A stretch of DNA of 64,000 nt, from the NCBI RefSeq assembly GCF_029931775.1, contig NC_079318.1, positions 79,271,614-79,335,613 of the forward strand. The letters run 5' to 3'. Both the position numbers and the translations under genes were made by a program. Positions within the stretch are counted from its first letter, which is position 1. Every line of letters begins with the position of its first letter. Below the pieces are notes generated by a model that searched no databases, was not told where the DNA came from, and saw only the letters and a list, made by a program, of their open reading frames with translations. The DNA is from Euleptes europaea. Its lineage: Eukaryota; Chordata; Lepidosauria; Squamata; Sphaerodactylidae. Shown here in pieces: positions 1 to 21,198 of this stretch.

Positions 1-292
1 GACACTCAGTGGGCCGCCTCCCAGGCTAGGGACGGGGGGGGGGGGAGGACAAAACTTCTCCACCAGGTGTAAGCTGGGCGGAGGCCGAGCGCGGTCGGCG
101 GATCTGGTCGAGGCTTGGTCGCCTGTGGGTGGGACAGAAGTCTTCGAGAGGCCCAGGAAACCGGCCTGGGATCCCAACTCGGGGGTTGGGTTCTCACCAC
201 GCGGCCGCGGTCCGGAGTTGTACTGCGGGGGGGGGGTTAAGTGTTTCTTTGCGATTTGCTGTCAGAAAGACAGAAAGAGTCGGGGTGGGGGC

Positions 293-517
293 AGGGCCAG
301 TGCCAGGCTCCTTTTCGCGCCCTAGGCGAGGCTAACTACTTGCCCCTACCCCCGCATTGCAAACCAATTTTCAAAAACAAATGTCTTGTAGAAAAAATAA
401 TTAAAAAAACAACGCAAAACTTGAAACTGCTAATTTTTTTAAAAAAAATTGTCCCCCCTCTGAGGTCTGCGCCCTAGGCGACCGCCTGGTTCGCCTAATG
501 GCAGCACCAGCCCTGGG
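293..517 (-). mobile_element. Probable hAT-type MITE upstream of OVOL1
   Basis: The left end reads CAGGGCCAGTGCC. The right end read in reverse is CAGGGCTGGTGCTGCC, giving imperfect inverted ends, and both ends carry a GCCCTAGGCG motif just inside. The flanking octamers at 284-291 and 518-525 agree at 6 of 8 bases. The centre is A-rich. The CAGGGC start and likely 8-bp duplication suggest hAT. Confidence 0.45.
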
Positions 518-1384
518 AGGGTGTGCGGGGGGTGGGAGATTTGTGCGCCTTTTCCTCCTGGTATTTAGTTTGTATCTTTCAGAACTTTTTTCATGGACTC
601 GTTAGGATCGTGAAAACGTTGTTTTCATACTTTGATTTCTTGTCATTTGTTGAGGCTTTTGAAAAAAAAGTTTTCTAAAGTTTTTTTTTTTAAGGGAAAA
701 AGTAACACCCCCCCCCCAGAAAGCAGGAAAAAAAGAGGGGCCGCCAAAACAATAACACAAAAGCCACTGCAGAAACCGTGGGTGTTAGAAACACCGTCTC
801 CTCCTCCTAACCCTCACAAACCGGTTTGGCAACCAGGTAACACACCGGTTTGGAAAGAGAGAGAGGGCAAGACACCGTTATTTCCAAACGCATGCGCCAT
901 CCCCACCACACACCCCTTCCACCTCCTCCCCACGCAGCTGATCTAATTAGGGCCAAGGCGGCTTTTCCTCCTGCTCAGGCGACAACGAACTCGTCTCTCC
1001 GGATCGGGAGCTCCGGAGCCAGCCCGTCTCCCCCACCAGAGCCGCGTCGGAGGGGAACGCCGGGAGGGATCCGGGAAGGAAGAGCGGCGAACCGCGAGGG
1101 GATCCCCGGCTCGCCTCCCTCTCCCACCTGGCCCCGCGTACCTTGATCCCCGGGGGGGAAGAAGCCCTCCGCGGCCCGGCGGCTCCCGGCCAGGTGAAAC
1201 TGACCCGCTTGGGAAGGGCGGCGGGCCTTTGATCTCAACGTTCCATCCGCGGGACGCCTTTGAAGAGCGGCCGGCCGAGCCGGACCATCCCGCCCCCCTT
1301 GGGAGAAAGGAAAGTCGAGCGCGTGGGAAGGCAGGGGGAGACCCGGGTCGAACTTTTCGGACGGGAAACCTCCGCGCCTTGACG

Positions 1385-11210
<9,826 letters not shown>

Positions 11211-12232
11211 CACTGCCCCTGAGTGGAGCATAGAAGGGGTCTGCCCTCCCCGGCAGTCTACTGGCATCTCCGAGCAAAGTCAACCCTTCTTTTCGCTCAG
11301 GGATTCTCAGACTTTTATCCAAGCAGAGGAGAGACAATATTTTTGAGATTGTATGTGGAGATATGGAAGACAAAGATACCACTGTTGATCCAGCTCTGAG
11401 GACAAGCTGAACCAAAACAGAGCCAAGTACTAGTGGTGAACTTTTAAAGTTAGATGCAGAAATTGGAGGTGACCAAGGGTAGGCGAGTAGGTTTGAGTGA
11501 GAAGCTGGGAGGTGTATTTCGTCTCGCCCCTGCTTTATTTCTTCTCCAGTTATTCTCACAGGGAGTGAACAAGACCTCAGTCCCTAGTTTAGGGCTGTTG
11601 TTGTTACAAGTGACATTACAAAGGCCCCCTTTCCATACTGGTTCTTAATGGGTATTTTAAAAAAAACAACAACAGTGGATATAGCTAATGTAGCAGGTGG
11701 CACAGGAGGGAGCCGTTTCTAATTTGAATGAAGGTCTTTTAGAAAAGTGGCTATTTAATTTTAGATGATCTGGTGGGGGCGTATTATCGTGTTTCTGTGA
11801 ACAGGTAGTTTTCTAGCTCCCCAGCTGTGTATTTTGGATTTTTTAATTCATTTTGCTTTTGCCATACCCATCATGGGAGGAAACTCTTCTGCTTTTATAT
11901 ATGATTCACTACTGTGGCCTTGTTGCCTTCCAGTCAGTTTGGTGGGCAATATGTATCAGTTGGGACTAAACGGTTTAGCCACTTGCAATACAGAGGCGCA
12001 ATGGAGTAAGCCATCCCAGTGCGAGGTTGTCTGTTACATCTCTGCACAGTTTGCTGCTCTTGGCTTGCCTTGCCCTGTGAGAAGACATGGCCAGAATGAT
12101 GGCGCATGCAGAAGCTCAAGGAAGGGCCTTGATCTGAGGGATGATGAATTTTGTGCCTTACAAATGAACTTTTTAATTGTATGATGTGTCCCCCCCTTCC
12201 CATTTTAATGGAGAAAAATCATGTGCCTTAGT

Positions 12233-12377
12233 GAGAACCAGGGTGGTGTAGTGGGTAGAGTGCTGGATCAGAACCAGATTAGACAGACATTCATTTGAAT
12301 CTGTACTCAGACATGGACTTCACTGGTGACCTTGGGCCAACCACTCTCTCTCAGCCTGACCTACCTCACAGGTAGGC
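12233..12377 (+). mobile_element. tRNA-derived SINE (GGTGTAGTGG type) in OVOL1 3' UTR
   Basis: It contains GGTGGTGTAGTGGGTAGAGT, then GTGACCTTGGGCCAACCACT and CCTCACAGG. It is a diverged, 3'-shortened copy in the sense orientation of the OVOL1 transcript. Confidence 0.7.
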
Positions 12378-12439
12378 TTCCTGGAAGAGAACCCCCCAGC
12401 CCCAATTTCCCACCCTTGAGAAATTGAGCAGTGCGAGAG

Positions 12440-12610
12440 AAAAAATGGCCTCCATAGTGACACTCTAGGAATTGCCTCTGTTCTCTATGGTCTTTACAAT
12501 ACGGATTGGGGAAATTCCTAGAGTCTTGATCTGAAGTGACATTACACCCTCCCCAAACTCTACCCTTTTACAGGGCTGAATCCCTTACCTCCCAGCATTT
12601 GTTTAGGCAG
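12440..12610. mobile_element. Degraded MITE-like block in OVOL1 3' UTR
   Basis: It shares the CTCTAGGAATT / AATTCCTAGAG inverted words with the elements at 9750 and 10434, and runs to GTTGGGAACCTTAC. The boundaries are unclear. Confidence 0.35.
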
Positions 12611-13026
12611 TGTTGGGAACCTTACTGACAGAACTTTTATGAGGATTCAGAGGTGAAGCTTGGGAAAAGGGTGGGACGAAAAGGGTTAGATAGACAGCCA
12701 CCAGCATTTTGGGCACCCAGATGAGTAGCGTTGGTCAGTGGTATAACTCTGGCAGCCACAGATGTAAACTCTCTGGCTGTGGGTGCGGCCTCTCTCTTGT
12801 CAGGAAAAAAATATGGCTGTCAGTGGAGAGTGCAAGAATATTAATGTGAGAATATGAATGGTACGAGTTGGGATGTTGTTGCTGTGCGGGCGTAGTGACA
12901 CAGAAACCAATTTTTGAATCTCTGGGACACAGGCCTAAGTCGACTATAAAGGTATGAATCTTGTTTACATATTGTTCTTCCGTCTTGGACTTTTCTGTGG
13001 AACAAGCCAAGCCTGTGAACTTTGAT

Positions 13027-13055
13027 GTTATTATATTATTATTATTATTATTATT
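13027..13055. repeat. (ATT)n microsatellite
   Basis: About eight ATT units just upstream of the OVOL1 poly(A) signal. Confidence 0.85.
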
Positions 13056-13085
13056 CATAACCAGTTATTTTTTTTCTGTTATTAA

Positions 13086-13091
13086 AATAAA
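13086..13091 (+). terminator. OVOL1: Poly(A) signal AATAAA of OVOL1
   Basis: The signal is followed at 13110-13133 by a GT/T-rich stretch (GGTGTGAGTGGCTGTGG) of the kind that binds CstF, so cleavage near 13100-13110 is likely. Confidence 0.6.
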
Positions 13092-13218
13092 GGAACTGAT
13101 TACTTAATTGGTGTGAGTGGCTGTGGTTTTTGGATTCCAACAATGCCTTCTTGGAGTGGAGTAATGCTTGGCCATAATACTACTCTGTAGCCCTTATTCT
13201 GTAGCGCATTAGCTTAAT

Positions 13219-13245
13219 GTGTGGAGGGTTGTCAACCCTCCACAC
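13219..13245. repeat. Perfect 13-bp palindrome
   Basis: GTGTGGAGGGTTG is followed after one base by its exact reverse complement. It consists largely of MITE-end sequence and adjoins the MITE cluster. Confidence 0.9.
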
Positions 13246-13249
13246 GTGG

Positions 13250-13440
13250 GGTTGTCAACCTCCCGGTGGCACCTGGAACTCTCCTGCTATTACAATGGAT
13301 CTCCAGACAACCAAAATCATTTCCCCTAGAGAAAAGGATGCTTTGGAGAGTGGGCTGTATGGCATGACACCCTGCTGAGTTCCCTTCCCAAACCCTCCCC
13401 TCCCCAGGTGCTACCCCCAAAATCTCCAGGTGTTGCCAAC
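13250..13440 (-). mobile_element. GTTGCC-family MITE, older copy
   Basis: It starts GGGGTTGTCAACCTCC and runs to AATCTCCAGGTG, where it passes directly into the next copy. No target duplication is recognisable. Confidence 0.65.
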
Positions 13441-13844
13441 CTCCAGGCAGTGGCTGGAAATCTTCTGCTATTGATCTCCAGGTGACGGGGATCAATTCAC
13501 CTGGAGATAGGGTTGCTAACCTCTAGGTAGTATTTGGAGATCTCCTGCTATTACAACTGATCTCCAGCCAATAGAAATCAGTTCACTTGGAGAAAATGGC
13601 CACTTTGGCAATTGAAATCTATGGCATTGAAGTCCCTCCCCGAACCTCGCCCTCCTCAGGCTCTGCCCCAAAAACCTCCTGCCAAGAGGGACCTGACAAC
13701 CCTACCTGGAGAAAATAGCCGCTTTGGAATGTGGACTCTATGGCATTATACCCCAGTGAAGTCCTTCCCCTCCCCAAACCCCGCCCTCCACAGGCTCCAC
13801 CCCCAAAATCTCCTGGTATTTCCCAACCTGGAGCTGGCAACCCT
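13431..13844 (-). mobile_element. GTTGCC-family MITE split by a younger MITE
   Basis: The left part is 13431-13507 and the right part 13705-13844 (ending GAGCTGGCAACCCT). The 13508-13704 copy lies between them. Removing that copy and one octamer restores a continuous family sequence. Confidence 0.75.
13508..13704 (-). mobile_element. GTTGCC-family MITE inserted in a MITE
   Basis: 197 bp, beginning TAGGGTTGCTAACC and ending GACAACCCTA. The identical octamers CCTGGAGA at 13500-13507 and 13705-13712 belong to the host MITE. Confidence 0.85.
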
Positions 13845-14300
13845 GCTGGCAACACTAGGTACACAACAAGCAGGAATGGCTAGCTGCCAGCCTGCATCAA
13901 GCTCCCAACGCTGGCTCTGGAGCTCGCCAAAACTTCAGCTGAGGTACATCACGAATGATTTGAATAGTTCTCTCCGTTTACTCATGACAAAGTCTGATTT
14001 TTATCTGAACAAACATTAGCATCAACAACTATATCAGTGAGGTATCATATCCAAGAGTCTTTCGTGGCACTTTGGAGAGCAAGCCACAAGTCAAACCAGA
14101 ATTGGAACTCCTCTAGGCTCTAGCATACTAGTATAACTGGAAAACACAAAGTGGCCTCCTAACCATCACATCCTTCCTTTCCTTCTGCAAAACAGATCCT
14201 CCAACTTTCTTTAATCTAACATCCATCTAGGAAGCAAAGCTTTACTATGTAATCAGTTTCCGCAACCTCAAAATAGTCTTCAGAGGGTGATCCCAAAAGC

Positions 14301-14783
14301 ATAAATGTATTTGTGTCACATTATGACAGACAATTACTCAGTGCCCCAATACTTAATTTGTGAAAATACTTAACAGCTATTTGCAAAGTCACACATCAAG
14401 GATTGAATTCACTGTAAGTGATGATACCAAACAAATATATGCAGAGTAGGGTTGCCGGATCCCTCTTCGCCACCAGCGGGCGTTTTTTTGGGCGGAGCCT
14501 GAGGGTGGGGTTTGGGAAGGGGAGGGACTTCAATGCCATGGAGTCCTATTGCCAAGGCGGCCATTTGCTCCAGGTGAACTGATCTATCAGCTGGAGGGCA
14601 GTTGTAACAGCAGATCTCCAGCTAGTACCTGGAGGTTGGCAACCATAATGCAGAGTCACATCCAAACTACAAAGAAGCATCCTGGTTCATATCCTTGGGT
14701 CGATAAATGTTACGTGTTATGTGTGTGTTGGTATTGGGGCACTGAGTAATTGTCTGTCATATTGTGACACAAATATATTTTTG
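14301..14783. repeat. Inverted-repeat pair flanking a MITE, arms about 50 bp
   Basis: 14301-14352 and 14731-14783 are reverse complements over about 45 bp with very few changes (GTATTGGGGCACTGAGTAAT and its complement). They probably mark the ends or arms of an older element into which the MITE at 14447 inserted. Confidence 0.8.
14447..14647 (+). mobile_element. GTTGCC-family MITE
   Basis: 201 bp with target duplication ATGCAGAG at 14439-14446 and 14648-14655. It lies between the inverted arms at 14301 and 14731. Confidence 0.85.
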
Positions 14784-15298
14784 TATTTCACTTTTCATAA
14801 ATTCTATACACATTTTTTTGCAAAATTTATTTTCTTTGAGTTCTTGTTGACCTCTGGTACTGTGTATCTTTGTTTTTCTGACATTCTGAGGTCTTCCTTT
14901 CCCTGTTTTCTGTTTGAACCTAAAAGAATAACTCATCGTAAAATAGTCTTCTGAAGCTTCTTTGGCTCGTCTGCTATGAGTATCTGAGGATCTCCATCCT
15001 AGTTGAAGGAAGTTTGAAGTAGTTGAGAGAATGAAGCAGTCAGGTCTTCAGAAGCACAAGATGAACTTTTGTGAGGAAAGTCCCAAGTATTCTGTGATGT
15101 CCTCAGCGGGGTGTGACCATAATCTCCTGTACTTTTCGTCACCTTATAAGACTGACCTTGAACATGCAAGTGGTGCATACATTTATTTTATAAGCTCCTG
15201 CTGTCAATATTCTCTGGATAACTTCAGACTGATCTTGACTATGGATGTTAACAGAATTCTTGTTGTATGAAAGCCCTCGCATGTCCATTGGATCATTG

Positions 15299-15543
15299 TA
15301 GGGTTGCCAGGTCCTCCCCTGACCACTGGTGGAGGATGGGGGGAAAGGGTTGCCAGCTTCAGGTTGGGGAACTCCTGCAGATTTGGGGCTGGAGCCTAAG
15401 GAGGACAGGACCTCAATGGAGTACAATGTCATAGAGTCCACCCTCCAAAACATTTGTTTTCTCCAGGTCTGATCACTGTAGTCTGGAGATGAGTTGTAAT
15501 CCCAGGGGATCCTCAGGACCTCACCTGGAGGCTGGCATCCCTA
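15299..15543 (+). mobile_element. GTTGCC-family MITE, long (245 bp) form
   Basis: Target duplication GATCATTG at 15291-15298 and 15544-15551. After the first terminus there is a second AGGGTTGCCAGCTTCAGG start about 50 bp in, so this form carries a duplicated end. Confidence 0.85.
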
Positions 15544-15678
15544 GATCATTGGCTCTCCTTACTTGTGCAGTTGAGCTGTGAAAAGGTGTTAAAACCTCTT
15601 ATGAAAATTATTCACTCTGCATGGGGGGTCTTTCTAAGCTATTAGCCCTCTGCTTTAAAAGCCTTCATTGAATAATAA

Positions 15679-15770
15679 TAGGGTTGCCAGCTGGGAGCAT
15701 TTGGGAGTCTGTCTAAGGAAAATTACATCAAGGCTTTAGAGACACTCTAGGAATTCTTCCTATCTCTATT
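15679..15770 (+). mobile_element. MITE fragment (GTTGCC end)
   Basis: It starts TAGGGTTGCCAGC, then follows the 9750/12440-type interior (CACTCTAGGAATTC). The right end was not found. Confidence 0.4.
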
Positions 15771-16202
15771 CAAATCAGGAATAATATAATGTGGCATGAA
15801 TATGGGATAAGTGTTTGGGTTGGACATTGGAGAATGGGCCTGTAAGGCATGTATCTAAGGAATCCCTCTCTCCCCTTGCTCCTACTTCTTAGCACCTTGA
15901 TGAAATGGAAACTTAAATACTGAGCAGGGAAACTGAAAACCATATAATTCCAGACATCATAACACTGCCAGGAAAACAACCAGATCTGGCCTAGTCAGTT
16001 TGGATATGCTAATCGGAGGAAGTTTCATTAGTTACCCTTCTGAGGTTAATAAACAGGTCATGTTCATGTCAGATTTTGATTAATTACATTTCAAAGGCAC
16101 ACCCATAGTGAACACCCCAACACAGGGGAAGCTAGAAGAGTAATCAATGAGAAGAAAAGGTGTGGCGGACAGGAAGTGATGGAAATCTACATGGAATTCC
16201 AG

Positions 16203-16332
16203 CCATGTATGGTGTAGTGGTTCAGAGTGGTGGACTCTAATCTGGAGAACCAGGTTCAATTCCCCACTTCTCTACATGAAGCCTGCTTGGGTGACCTTGG
16301 GCCAGTCACAGTTCTCTCTGAACTCTCTCAGC
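16203..16332 (+). mobile_element. tRNA-derived SINE (GGTGTAGTGG type), 5' part
   Basis: It runs from ATGGTGTAGTGGTTCAGAGT to ACTCTCTCAGC, where the MITE at 16333 interrupts it. Confidence 0.75.
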
Positions 16333-16570
16333 TAGGGATGCCAGTCTCCAGGTGGGACTTAGGGATTCCCCCAGAATTATACCTCATCTCCAGACTACAG
16401 GGACCAGTTCCCCTAGAGAAAACGAGTGCTTTGGAGGGTGAACTCTATGGCATTGTACCCAACTGAGGTCCCTGTCCTCCCCAGACTCCATCCCCAAATC
16501 TCCAGGAGTTTCCCAACCTGGATCTGGCAACCCTACCCCCCATCCCCCGCTGGTGGCCAGGGCAACCCTA
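16333..16570 (-). mobile_element. GTTGCC-family MITE, long form, inside a SINE
   Basis: 238 bp, ending with two GGCAACCCTA-type termini about 45 bp apart. The flanking octamers agree at 5 of 8 bases. Confidence 0.7.
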
Positions 16571-16670
16571 CATTTAGCTCACATGGAGGCAGACAATAGC
16601 AAACCACCTCCGAACATCTCTTGCCTTGAAAGCCATATGGGGTCACCATATGTATGCTGTGACGATGATA
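16571..16670 (+). mobile_element. 5S-derived SINE, 3' half
   Basis: It contains AGGCAGACAATAGCAAACCA and CATCTCTTGCCTTGAAAGCC, the tail found in the 6930 and 21756 copies. The 5S-like head is absent. Confidence 0.6.
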
Positions 16671-16840
16671 CTTTCCACCACACGCAACGGCAAACCGTGA
16701 TCATCTGTAGGAAAGTTACTGCTTGATCCAGCATCACTGGTTGATAAAGGAGACAGGAGTATTGTACACAGCACACTCTTTCTATGGATAAGAGTCAGAC
16801 CTTTTCTCAGAGCAGCTGCTTGGTCTTTAACACTTTATGG

Positions 16841-17049
16841 TAGAGTTGCAAACCACCAGGTACTAGCTGGAGATCTCCTGCTATTACAACTGATCTCCAG
16901 CCAATAGAGATCAGTTCACCTGGAGAAAATGGCCGCTTCGGCAATTGGACTCTATGTCATGGAAGTCCATCCCCTCTCCAAACCCCACCCTCCTCAGGCT
17001 CCGCCCCAAAAACCTCCCATTGGTGGCAAAGAGGGATCTAGCAACCCTA
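16841..17049 (-). mobile_element. GTTGCC-family MITE, 209 bp
   Basis: Target duplication CTTTATGG at 16833-16840 and 17050-17057. Confidence 0.87.
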
Positions 17050-17654
17050 CTTTATGGGGCATCACAATCCTGATTACTCAGAGGAGCAAGTTTGTATTCA
17101 TGACTGTCACTTTCTAGTAAGATGTTAAAGAAAGCTGTATAGAAAGTCATTAGCTGAAAAATTGTCAGGAGTGCAATGGAAAAGACTCCACCGGTCATTC
17201 TGAACAGTTGCAATTGCATGGATTTGCATCTATAGCTTCTTGAAATTGTTGTAATATGGTCTTGGGAACAGCGTGGGAGGGAGGAAAGGTGTGAACAAGT
17301 GGATGTCGTCTCAGCATGGCTGCAAATGAAATACTTTGTACAGTTGGTGGACACCTCATCTCTGAAAGGATACAACAGATCTGGAAAAGATGCCGAAAAA
17401 GACAACCCAAGTGATCAAGAGGGTCAGAGCCCCTCTGGGATTTTCAGTTTAGGGGGAAAGGATGTTGGATGGGGATGAGGTTTATAATATTATGTTGGGG
17501 AGAAAGTGGTTGGAGAGGACTTTTTCTCTCCTAAAATATTAAAATTCTGGGTCAGACAGTGTAGTTGACAGGCAATGGTGCCAGGTCAGATGTACACACA
17601 CAAAGGATGAACACAGTGATAGCCTTTAGCTTTGAAAGCCAGTGGCGTGTAATT

Positions 17655-17975
17655 GTGAGCCAGCGTGGTGTAGTGGCTAAGAGCGGTGGTTTGGAGGGGT
17701 GGACTCTAATCTGGAGAACCGGGTTTGAATCCCCACTCCTCCACATGAGCGGCAGACACTAATCTGGTGAACTGGGTTGGTTTCCCCACTCCTACACATG
17801 AAGCCAGCTGGGTGACCTTGGGCTAGTCACAGCTCTCTTAGAGCTCTCTCAGCCCCACCTACCAAATAGGATGTCTGTTGTGGGATGAGGAAGGAAAAGG
17901 GATTGTAAACCGGTTTGATTCTTCCTTAAATGGTAGAAAAAGTCGGCAAATAAAAACCAACTCTTCTTCTTCTTG
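17655..17975 (+). mobile_element. Full-length tRNA-derived SINE (GGTGTAGTGG type)
   Basis: A/B-box head (GTGGTGTAGTGGCTAAGAGC, GGGTTTGAATCC), then a MIR-like central stretch (GTGACCTTGGGCTAGTCACA). It ends in ATAAAAACCAACTCTTCTTC plus a CTT tail. It is one of three near-complete copies; the others are at 54878 and 56169. Confidence 0.85.
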
Positions 17976-17979
17976 TTCC

Positions 17980-18160
17980 AGTGGAGGATCCAGGTCTAGG
18001 AGACCTGGATTCAAATTCCTACTTTGTCTTGAAGCTTGCTGGATGACCTGGGGCCTGACACACTCCTCAGCCTAACCCACCTCATAGGGTTGTTGCAAGG
18101 ATACAATGGGACTGGAAGAACCAGGTTCGCTGCTCTGAGCTACTTTGAGGAATTTTCATG
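17980..18160 (+). mobile_element. Old MIR/L2-like SINE fragment
   Basis: Words such as GATGACCTGGGGCCTGACAC and CACCTCATAGGGTTGTTGCA follow the SINE at 17655 in the same orientation. Confidence 0.45.
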
Positions 18161-18795
18161 TAATTGTGCCATGTGTGGAGATCATCACAGATACAACTAC
18201 AATTACTCATCTCTCTTTTACAACTAAAAGTGAGATAGAATAACATGAGCAGGCTTGTTGACATCCACTGCAATGATCTTTGCTTTTTTTCACCAACTGT
18301 AGCCCGCCACGATCGGCTCACACTCTAAGGATGGAATAGCATAAATTTCAAACATATTGGCATGAATAGAAATAGGCAACAAATAGAAGAACCAGATGAG
18401 CAAGAGGGGTTGGCAAGAATTTGGAACACTTTGTAGACGGGGAACGTCAGAGAAGAATGAATAAAACTCAACCTTTTTGTAGGAGCTAGAACTATTATAT
18501 AAATTGTTGGAAGCATTCGTCAAAATGTGCATAGGGAGATCTTCTTAATCTGAAGAGAGGACTTAATTGTCTCATTACAAGCAAGGACTTTAAATTAATC
18601 CTGTCATTACAACACAGTATGCCCTGTGAGATTGTTTACATTTCCACTTGTACGTGCCTAGATGTCATTTCACAATTGTTACTGATCACAGATAATTGTT
18701 AGTTGCTGGTTCTTCATTCCAAACATCAGTCTGCCATTTCAATGCTAAATGTTGCAATTGGTAAATTGATTATTGTCATATATTGCCCTGCCAAA
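18160..18795. other. A+T-rich intergenic sequence, nothing recognised
   Basis: No element ends, no protein-like frame. Confidence 0.4.
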
Positions 18796-19048
18796 TAGAG
18801 ATGCCAGCCTCTAAGTGGGACCCTGGGCATCCCCTGGAATTACAGCTCATTTCCAGACTACAGAGATCACTTCCCCTGAAGAAAATGGACGTTTTTGAAG
18901 ATGGACTCTATGGCATTGTACCCCACTGAAGTCTCTGTCCTCCCCAGGTTCCATCGCCAAATCGCCAGGAGTTTTCCCAACCTGGACCTGGCCACACTAC
19001 CACTCCTACCCATCCCACCAGTGGCCAGGGGGGAATCTGGCAACCCTA
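18796..19048 (-). mobile_element. GTTGCC-family MITE, long (253 bp) form
   Basis: The flanking octamers CTGCCAAA and CTGCCCAA differ at one base. The right side carries the duplicated terminus (CCACACTACCA, then GGCAACCCTA). Confidence 0.8.
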
Positions 19049-19086
19049 CTGCCCAAACCAGTCCTGCAGATTATATACTATTTATG

Positions 19087-19240
19087 TAAGAACATAAGAA
19101 CTCCCTGCTGGAACACACCCATGGTCCATCTAGTCCAGTATCCTGGTTTCCTATAGTGACCATTGGGTTGCCTACAAATGGTGGCACAGGGGCCAAAACC
19201 TCTCCTGTATTTTCACCCCTCCCCCCAGCTATTGATATTT
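19087..19240 (-). mobile_element. CR1 LINE 3' end
   Basis: TAAGAACATAAGAACTCCCT followed by CCATCTAGTCCAGTATCCTG is the reverse of a CR1 tail. Confidence 0.65.
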
Positions 19241-20021
19241 AGAGGTACATCAGCTCTAAGCAAGGTAATTCTAATTAGTCTTCATGGCGAATAGTCGTGG
19301 TCCTATCGTTCATGAATTGCTCTAATGCCATTTTAGAGCCCAAGGTGGAATATTTTTCTCCTGCTCTTCCACTCAGTGGCTCAGGGGAGCGTACTTCTTT
19401 CTCTCCCTCCCACCCCATTTTATTGGTTGGTGAAAGAATCAGTTTGCCACAGCTGCTACTTGCAAGGCTAAGAAGCATGATTTTATTTCATGCTACCATG
19501 CTCTGTTTTTGATACAATATTCTCCTCCCCCCCCCCCTCATTATTAATACATCGCTTGAACCTGTTCTGTGGTCTTAAAATATATTTTGGAATATGAAGA
19601 GATAAAGTCAGAAATAAAAATAACAGTTGTGGCCACTTTACTGTCACAACATGGGCTGTACATGATAGTTTTATCTAATTCCTAATTTTCTTTAAAACGG
19701 GTATGTCATTATGTTGGGTTCCTTTGTATAATATGGTATGCTTATTGATATACATTGTTTGGTACAACAGCGTCCTTGTTTTAGATTATTCTTTTTATTA
19801 ATGTTACTGTTTCGTATGGAATTTTGTTGTAAATTGTGTTGATGTATGTCCATAGAAAGACAGGATATTATTTATTTGCAGGCAGTATTCAGAGTGCTGG
19901 CGTTTACCTTGAAAGGCCTAAACAGCTGGGGGGCTGGGGGTACCTGAAAGACTGTATCCTTCCAGCTCCACAATCTTCTCAAGCCCTGCTCTCTGTGCCC
20001 ACAGAAGGGAGGGAGGCAGCA

Positions 20022-20297
20022 ACTAGACATTAGGAAGAATTTTCTAACAGTTAGTTCCTCAGTGGCTTCCTCAGGAGGTGATGAGCTCTCCTTCCCTGGA
20101 GGTTTTTAAGAAGAGGTTAGATGGCCATCTGTCAGCAATGCTGATTCTATAAACTTAGGCAGATCATGAGAGGAGGGCATCTTGGCCATCTTCTGGGCAT
20201 AGAGTAGGGGTCAGGGGGGAGGTAGTTGTGAATTTCCTGCATTGTGCAGGGGGTTGGACTAGATGACCCTGGTGGTCCCTTCCAACTCTATGATTCT
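20022..20297 (+). mobile_element. CR1 LINE 3' end
   Basis: It runs from CTAGACATTAGGAAGAATTT to the terminal CCAACTCTATGATTCTA. Closely similar to 40676-40973. Confidence 0.8.
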
Positions 20298-20763
20298 AGA
20301 GACAGGGCTTTCCTAGTGGTGGTGCCCCACCTCTGGAATGCCCTGTTTCCTTTGATACTTATAATGAGAATTTTATTCCGTCTTCAAATTTTACAACCTC
20401 ATTCTGGCCTGCTGACAACTATGCTTTTATGACCAGCTTCTACACCTGTGGCATTTTGATGGTTTTCAGTGCTAAAATGGGATGGTTTTATCGCGGCTGC
20501 ATTACTTTTATGGATTGCTATTGTGTTGGATGTTTGAGTTGCTAAGATTTTTATTGTTAATCATCTCAGGCAGGTCTCTTGAGAGGCAGCTTACAAATGC
20601 ACTAAATCAATTTCAAACAAGTTCCCGTGAGGCCGCTTTGTCAGACGTGAGCTCAGGAAAAGTGGTGCTGCAATAAATGTGTTCGGCTTTACAATGCCAA
20701 AGGATGACCTGTTTTGTTGCTGCAATAGACTGTCCCGTGCCGCCTTCGAAGCTGTATGATTAC

Positions 20764-20971
20764 TAGGGTTGCCAGCTCCGAGTTGGGAAATACCTGGAAA
20801 TTTGGGGGGCAGAGCCTGAGGAGGGCGGGGTTTGGGGAGGGGAGGGACTCCAATGCCATAGAGTCTAATTGCCAAAGTGGTCATTTTCTCCAGGAGAACT
20901 GATCTCTATCGGCTGGAGATCAGTTGTAATAGCGGGAGATCTTCAGCTACTACCTGGAGGTTAAGCAACCA
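20764..20971 (+). mobile_element. GTTGCC-family MITE
   Basis: It starts TAGGGTTGCCAGCTCC; the right end is eroded to GGTTAAGCAACC. No clear target duplication. Confidence 0.75.
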
Positions 20972-21198
20972 AAATAAACACCTCTGTACTACTACCACAG
21001 GTAAGGAACTAAGTACAGGAAAGGCTGATGATATTCAATCAATCAATCACAAGTTTACAAAAACAAGGTGTTAAGTGCAGTGAATGACATACAACACACA
21101 AATCTATATACAATCCTATGTTAACAGTCCTAAAGGATACAAGTCTCGACCTGTACAGGGTACAAGTCTCACACCCCCTGTTTCCTGATTGTCTTGAG

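Larger units (their letters stand above)
11211..13110 (+). other. OVOL1: OVOL1 3' UTR (inferred)
   Basis: It runs from the stop codon to just after the poly(A) signal at 13086. It contains a tRNA-derived SINE (12233-12377), a degraded MITE-like block (12440-12610) and an ATT microsatellite near the end. The extent is inferred from the first convincing poly(A) signal plus GT-rich context; an earlier cleavage site is possible. Confidence 0.6.
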
